From: Rhyacichthys aspro
Lineage: Eukaryota > Chordata > Actinopteri > Gobiiformes > Rhyacichthyidae
DNA: 64,000 nucleotides
Assembly: GCA_036850595.1 (NCBI GenBank)
Contig: CM072168.1
Span: 16,731,982 to 16,795,981 of the forward strand
Direction of reading: 5' to 3'
A model generated the notes under the pieces. It made no database searches, was not told the DNA's origin, and saw only the letters and a program-made list of their open reading frames with translations. A program made the translations under genes and the position numbers. Below are positions 59,301-64,000 of the stretch, in pieces; within the stretch, counting starts at the first letter, position 1, and each line of letters starts with the position of its first letter.

Positions 59301-61393
59301 TATATAAATGTGTTAATAACTTTGTACAATGCTTGTGGAAATCAAATAGCAGAGGCTGTTTTACTACACTGTCACTATTTCTTATGAAACAAGTTCTTTC
59401 AAAACACATTTCAAACAGAGATTTATTTGTGTTTGTGCCTATGCAGCTATTAACACTGTTTTAGAGTTAGTAAAATCTCTTTAGTTCTTAAAGACATTTC
59501 CAGCTGTTTTATAGGATGAGTTAAATAGTGTTGTTGTTCTTCTCACTTCAATGAACAGACCAGTCAAGGGACCACAGCAAGTTATAAATATATTAACTGG
59601 TAGAGATTAAAAAATAACAATTACAATAATCCAAATTTGCCATATGGTTAAAAAAAATTATCCATTTTAGGGAACTCTCCCTGGAGGCAGGGTCTGATAA
59701 AACAGGGCAAAAGTGGAAGAAGGGTAGGGATAATGAATGTAGCTGAAGTGGACTTAAAAATAAAGATCGAGGGAGAACGGAGAAACAAGGATGGAAGCAC
59801 ACAGATGCCTGTCAATGAACCAATGATTAAATTCAAATTTAAATCAGTTTATCAATCACAAAGGAGAATTTCAGTTCTTGGTTCTCTTCAGATTATTTGA
59901 TTGAAGCTTTATTTCAGTCGGGAAGAAGGAGTTCTTGTGGCGTTCTGTCCTGCAGCTCACTGATCTCAGACGTCCACTGGCTGCTCTCTGTTATTCAAAA
60001 GCCCAGTGCAGGGGGTGGTCCATGTTGTTCAGTAAAACATCTGTCCGGTTGTGTGTCTGCTTCTCTACGGCGTCAACCAGAGTCTCCAAACTAATATCTA
60101 TAGTTAAACCATCTCTCTCTATTTGTTTTTTAAGGCGTCTGCAATCTCTTTTTTTTTTTTTTTTAAAGTAAGTGCTTTGGATGAGGGACAAACATCTTCT
60201 ACTTTAAAAGTCAAATGTCTTCTTCTTAACCTTTAATTGGATCATAACCATGTGCCGTTTGTTTCATTAATTCAAAATGATAGGATTTATCACGTACAGC
60301 ATATGACTTTGCCAATAAGCTGTTTCTAGAGTAAACAATGACCTCAGCATTTGTTGGCAATAACAATAATATCATTATCATTTCTTTTTAGTTCTTCCCT
60401 GGATAAAAGTACAATGAACAAATACATTTGCAGTTAACGTATAATCCAAAAGAAGAAGGCAAACATTAATGCAGCAAAATACATACAAAGCCATAGACCC
60501 AAGCGAATTAAGAATGATAAAAAAATGATACTTATATATACAACTTAAGTAAGACTACTACTATTGATAATACATTAAAATACAGAAAAGTCGTTGTGTA
60601 ATCCTTCATCTCCGGAGACAGGTTCAGGTCACACACACAAAGCCTGCGAGTCATTTAAAAATTAAGGGTTAACAAAAACACAACTTAAAAGACTGAGTGA
60701 ATTTGCAAAAGAAACAGTACATTCCAAAAGGCTGACATTATTTTCTCATAAGGATACTTGTGTCACTTGGGTACATAACAGCGAGGCTTTTTTGTCAGTG
60801 ATCTTCCCCTTGACATGTTAATTGAAAACATGTCATGACTAAAATATCTAATATCTTCACGCTTAAACGGTTTCCTATTGTGACACTTTTTCTAAACACT
60901 TCTTACAGTATCCACAACAAGCACACAAACAAGACGGTGCTTTTAGAATGAATATCTGGGTAACGCAATCATGTTAATCTCTCATATAATCATTTAACTT
61001 ATCTCTCTCTATCTCTTAGGTTTTAAAGAGAGTGCGTTTGCGTACGCCATCGCCGCCGCAGGGGTGGTTCACGCGGTGGCAAATGCGTGCTCCATGGGGA
61101 AACTGAAGGCGTGCGGCTGTGACGAGAAGCGACGCGGGGACGAGGAGGCCTTCCGCATCAAACTCCATCGGCTGCAGATCGAGGCCATCCACAGGGGAAA
61201 GGGCATGGTGCACGGCGTCATGGAGCACTTCCCGGCCGAACTGCCCGGACCTCAGGACTCCTGGGAATGGGGCGGCTGCAGCCCGGATGTCGAGTTTGGA
61301 GAGAAGTTTTCGCGGGACTTCCTGGATTCTCGAGAGACGTACAAGGACATCCACGCACGGATGAGGCTGCACAATAACAGAGTGGGGAGACAG
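53346..61393 (+). CDS. wnt10a: Wnt-10a secreted signalling ligand (first three coding exons, 3' partial)
   Basis: Secreted Wnt ligand. Three coding exons, 53346-53422, 54657-54922 and 61020-61393, join in phase to 239 codons. Exon 1 is a hydrophobic signal peptide. Exon 2 carries LNANTVCLTLPGLTRRQ-EVC, the Wnt10a N-terminal hallmark, and HRWNCSSLETRNKIPY with an N-glycosylation site. Exon 3 carries FAYAIAAAGVVHAVANACSMG, DSWEWGGCSPDVEFG and HARMRLHNNRVGRQ. The cysteine-rich C-terminal exon with the lipidated serine is not found before 64000 and must lie to the right. Two candidate starts are in frame: 53346 with a poor context, and 53361 (AAAATGG, strong Kozak); both retain the hydrophobic segment. 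The similarity is clearly to Wnt10a rather than Wnt10b. Confidence 0.95.
53423..54656 (+). other. wnt10a intron 1
   Basis: A 1.2-kb intron, gtgggt to gtgcag. A perfect octamer ATGCAAAT at 53802-53809 lies close to an E-box-like ctgcagctg. No other feature seen. Confidence 0.7.
56646..56720. mobile_element. Degenerate TAGGGCTGG-type transposon terminus
   Basis: atagggctggtcaattcaat resembles the TAGGGCTGGGC-type ends of fish DNA transposons. The second end is not found. A reverse-oriented version, cccagcccta, lies near 24981-24992 in wnt6 intron 1. Confidence 0.3.
57280..57400. promoter_or_regulatory. Candidate conserved element in wnt10a intron 2
   Basis: A GC-rich block around gccgggcgtgccgcagccgg, next to an AT-rich homeodomain-like gtgaattatttg, stands out from the surrounding intron. 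An 83-codon frame through it has no family signature. Function is inference. Confidence 0.2.
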
Positions 61394-64000
61394 GTAAAGG
61401 GAAACATGATCATCATTTTTATTTGATGTTGTAGTGCACAGTCATCGAGATTAGCCCTGCATCACATCAAGGAGTTTGCATGTTGTCTTTGTGCTACCGT
61501 GGGCTCTCCTCCCGTCTCACACCGTCCAAAGACATGCATATGTAGGTTAATTGATGACTCTCGATTGCTTATAATGAACAATATGAGTGTTAAGTGTTAC
61601 CGGTCTTTGTCCCAAAGAGTTAGTCCAGGTTGTACTCTACCTCAGACCCCTCAACGATAAATGATGCATTAATGAATGGATTCAATATTATAGTATTGTA
61701 CAGAATAAAAAAATGACCATAACATACCTGGGCTCAATCCCATAGGTACCAATACAGGTAGCTTTCCGACCTGATTTACATCCTCTCATATCTTAGGAAA
61801 ACAAATAAATGTACAGTTACATACATAAAAGCATGTAAAATACCTCAGTGTCATAAAATCAGATTTCTAAAAGGTGATCAAGTGTCACATTCAATACAAT
61901 AAAGGTTTTTTTTATTGCCTAGGTCAAGCATGGCCTGTCATTATTACAATGCAGGTTCATGTTGAGCCATGTAGATTTGTAAAGGATATTCTTAACTTTC
62001 ACATACATTAATGGTTATCTTATTAAATGTAAAATAGATCATAATACATTACATTAATTACAAGGGAGGGCGGATATCTTTACATGCACACATACCACTG
62101 TCACTACCGCGTACCGCCTCAGGACTATTTTTTCTTAGTGAACAGCTGGCAATGCATTGGATTTTATCGCTTGCATATCTTAGGTTTCATTACGTGTTTA
62201 GTGGACTGTCATTTTTAAGGGCTTTGACCCAGCGTTACATCTGAGGCCAACAGTTCAGAGAGTGCCTCACTCCGCTCACCTGATGTCTTTTTGTGGAGAC
62301 AAACACTGGGAATTCCCCCAATAACTGGTCTTTTATGTATAGGTTTACCTCAGTGCACAGCTCCAGGGTGTACACTAACTCATATAGTATTACTAGAGTA
62401 TCGCGCTGGGATGTTTCCTGTACAGGTTTGACTTGATATCCTTTAGTACTTGTGTTAATAGTGTCACATGAATCAGGGTGTTTAAAGAGGGTAGTGCCAT
62501 TTAATAGCTTTGATTACAATGCATTAGGTGATACCGTAACCATATGACCAACAGAGCTGGGTAGAGTAAAAAAAAACTTTTAAAGTAACAAACAGGAGTT
62601 TTTCGTGTGAGGTGACAGTCACTCACATCTTTTCTCCAAATCTACTCTACTCTCTTTACTTTTAAAAGTAAAAAGAAAATGTTTCAGGAAATTCACTCAT
62701 AAACTAGCATTTAGATTAGACTATTAACTCAAACCAGTATTTAATTTATTGATGTTTCTTTTGGCCCTTTAAGCAAATTACATTGGAGCAGATTTGAGGG
62801 AATTTCCCCATTTTATTAAATAATACTCTTTTAGTCTATTGATGTTTTATGATTTTACATTTGTTTATTGGAAATGTGGCAGACTCCTCATATAAAGTCA
62901 TTATAAAGTAATTGTTGGACTCTTGAGTTCTTTTTATGCCCTTGATTTCTTCATACACATCTCAGCCAATGGGAGGCAGTAATAGAAAAGCATCTAAATT
63001 TTGACAATACTGTTTTCAAATATCTTTATGACACTGTGATCATTTTAATTTTAATCTAATTGTTGTTATTGCATCTGTTTTTTTGTTTTTTTGTTTGGCT
63101 TAAGGCAGTGAAGAGGCAGTAGTAATTGACAGTGATAAGCCGTGGTGATGTCCAAAGTTAAGCAAAAGAACAGAGACAAGAAGCCACTGTAAATTGCTCA
63201 TTGTTTCTCGTTTCCTCTTGAGTAATTTGGGCCTGTATCTTTCAATCAGTTTACTTCTGGTTTCCTTGATTATGGAGACAAAACACAAATGTGCAGTGCG
63301 TCAGCTCTATTTATTAGCAGCTGGTTTTGGCAGTAGCTTTGAGGAGACTCTAGACGTAAAAATGGTGACATAGACTGGTGGTAATGACATCACAGGAAGT
63401 ACGTTAGTTTCTTGTTTTTTGTCAAGTTCTTGGTAGTGACTTTGTGTGTTGAATAAAACTATAAAGAATAATTATGCACACAATAACCCTCAGCAGACAG
63501 TTTCCATTCATGTAGTCTTAAACAGGTACAGCCTGTAAAAATATCTGTCTTTGTCACCGTTTATCCTCACAACATTACCATTAACCACATTGTATTGTAG
63601 CATAACACTTGTGGTCAGTCACCTACTTCAGATTATAGTGTTTAAGGTGAAAAAGGCACAGTAATTAGGCTATTAGGCTAGTATTCATGCGTTTATTGTA
63701 ATAGGCAGAACCTTAATTATGTGCCATGACACATTAACTGAGGAAGGAATGACTCAAAACCAAACAAAGACATTAGTTTGACAGTGATTCTCGTCCGTTA
63801 AAAATGTCTTTGTTTGGATGAAGTTCACTTGTTATTAACCACTCTCTGTAACTTTTGCCCCAAAATATAGAGCCTTAGTCATAAAAACATAGCCTCAAAT
63901 TCATTTTGATGGTTTCTTGACACAAATAAAGGAAACTGAAGACTCTTGAAGACAAAGTGAGCCTGGTTTGACAGACTGTAATTGTGAGTTTCAAGGCAGG
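61394..64000 (+). other. wnt10a intron 3 (partial)
   Basis: Starts gtaaag after exon 3 and runs to the window edge. The final Wnt10a exon is not present on this strand. Apart from a decayed SINE-related copy, the sequence is AT-rich and featureless. Confidence 0.7.
61471..61680 (+). mobile_element. Diverged, head-less copy of the SINE family at 34.6 kb
   Basis: ggagtttgcatg, gtccaaagacatgcat, ggttaattgatgactct, ccaggttgtactctacct and the tail aatgaatgga align in order with the body of the element at 34631-35043. The tRNA-like head is missing and divergence is high, so this copy is older. Confidence 0.6.

Larger units (their letters stand above)
54923..61019 (+). other. wnt10a intron 2
   Basis: A 6.1-kb intron, gtcaga to tcttag. 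It contains a degenerate tagggctggtcaa transposon terminus at 56646, a GC-richer island at 57280-57400 and a T-run near 57799-57816. No coding exon recognised. Confidence 0.7.

Noticed and set aside
61016..61372. 118-codon antisense frame over wnt10a exon 3
   Set aside because: Reverse-strand shadow of the conserved Wnt10a coding sequence.
61394..64000. Search for the last wnt10a exon
   Set aside because: No frame with the expected CKCHG and C-terminal cysteine pattern on the + strand; it must lie beyond the window.

Overview
The window looks like nuclear DNA of a ray-finned (teleost) fish. It is AT-rich and strongly microsatellite-bearing, with GT-AG introns, and its protein-coding exons match vertebrate developmental genes. 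It also carries a tRNA-derived SINE and degraded DNA-transposon termini of types that are common in teleost genomes. Four genes lie head to tail on the + strand: the 3' part of an MNX-type homeobox gene (mnx2-like, 810-1540), a complete cfap65/ccdc108 (34 coding exons, 2658-12220), a complete wnt6 (4 exons, 21385-39981) and the first three coding exons of wnt10a (53346-61393, with the last exon beyond the right edge). No convincing gene was found on the - strand.

Layout. 1-809 is mnx2 intron; 810-2104 holds its last two coding exons and 3' UTR. A gap of only about 0.9 kb leads to the cfap65 promoter, which has two RFX X-box-like sites, and then to a compact gene with introns mostly of 50-500 bp. 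12.9-20.8 kb is intergenic, with a degenerate minisatellite and a few GC-richer islands. wnt6 has long introns (9.8, 5.9 and 1.9 kb); intron 2 holds a SINE with a perfect 14-bp target-site duplication. 40-53 kb is the wnt6-wnt10a intergenic region, with one GC-rich, homeodomain-site-bearing island near 47.3-47.6 kb. 53.3 kb to the end is wnt10a with introns of 1.2, 6.1 and more than 2.6 kb.

How the genes relate. wnt6 and wnt10a encode secreted, lipid-modified Wnt ligands. They are neighbours in the same orientation in mammals too (human 2q35, which also carries CFAP65), so this block is an ancestral linkage. cfap65 encodes a structural sperm/cilium protein and is functionally unrelated to its Wnt neighbours; its promoter signals are those of a ciliary gene. 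The linked mnx2-like gene is a motor-neuron/pancreas-type homeobox transcription factor of a paralogue that mammals lack. All exon boundaries were derived by hand from splice signals, reading-frame continuity and similarity to remembered family sequences. No database search or alignment program was run.

I found no new biological system here. The most useful second-look items are the transposon-like element immediately next to the last cfap65 splice donor, the GC-AG intron and tandem splice sites in cfap65, the two X-box-like sites, the nested inverted repeats in wnt6 intron 2, upstream ORFs in the Wnt leaders, and several candidate cis-regulatory islands.
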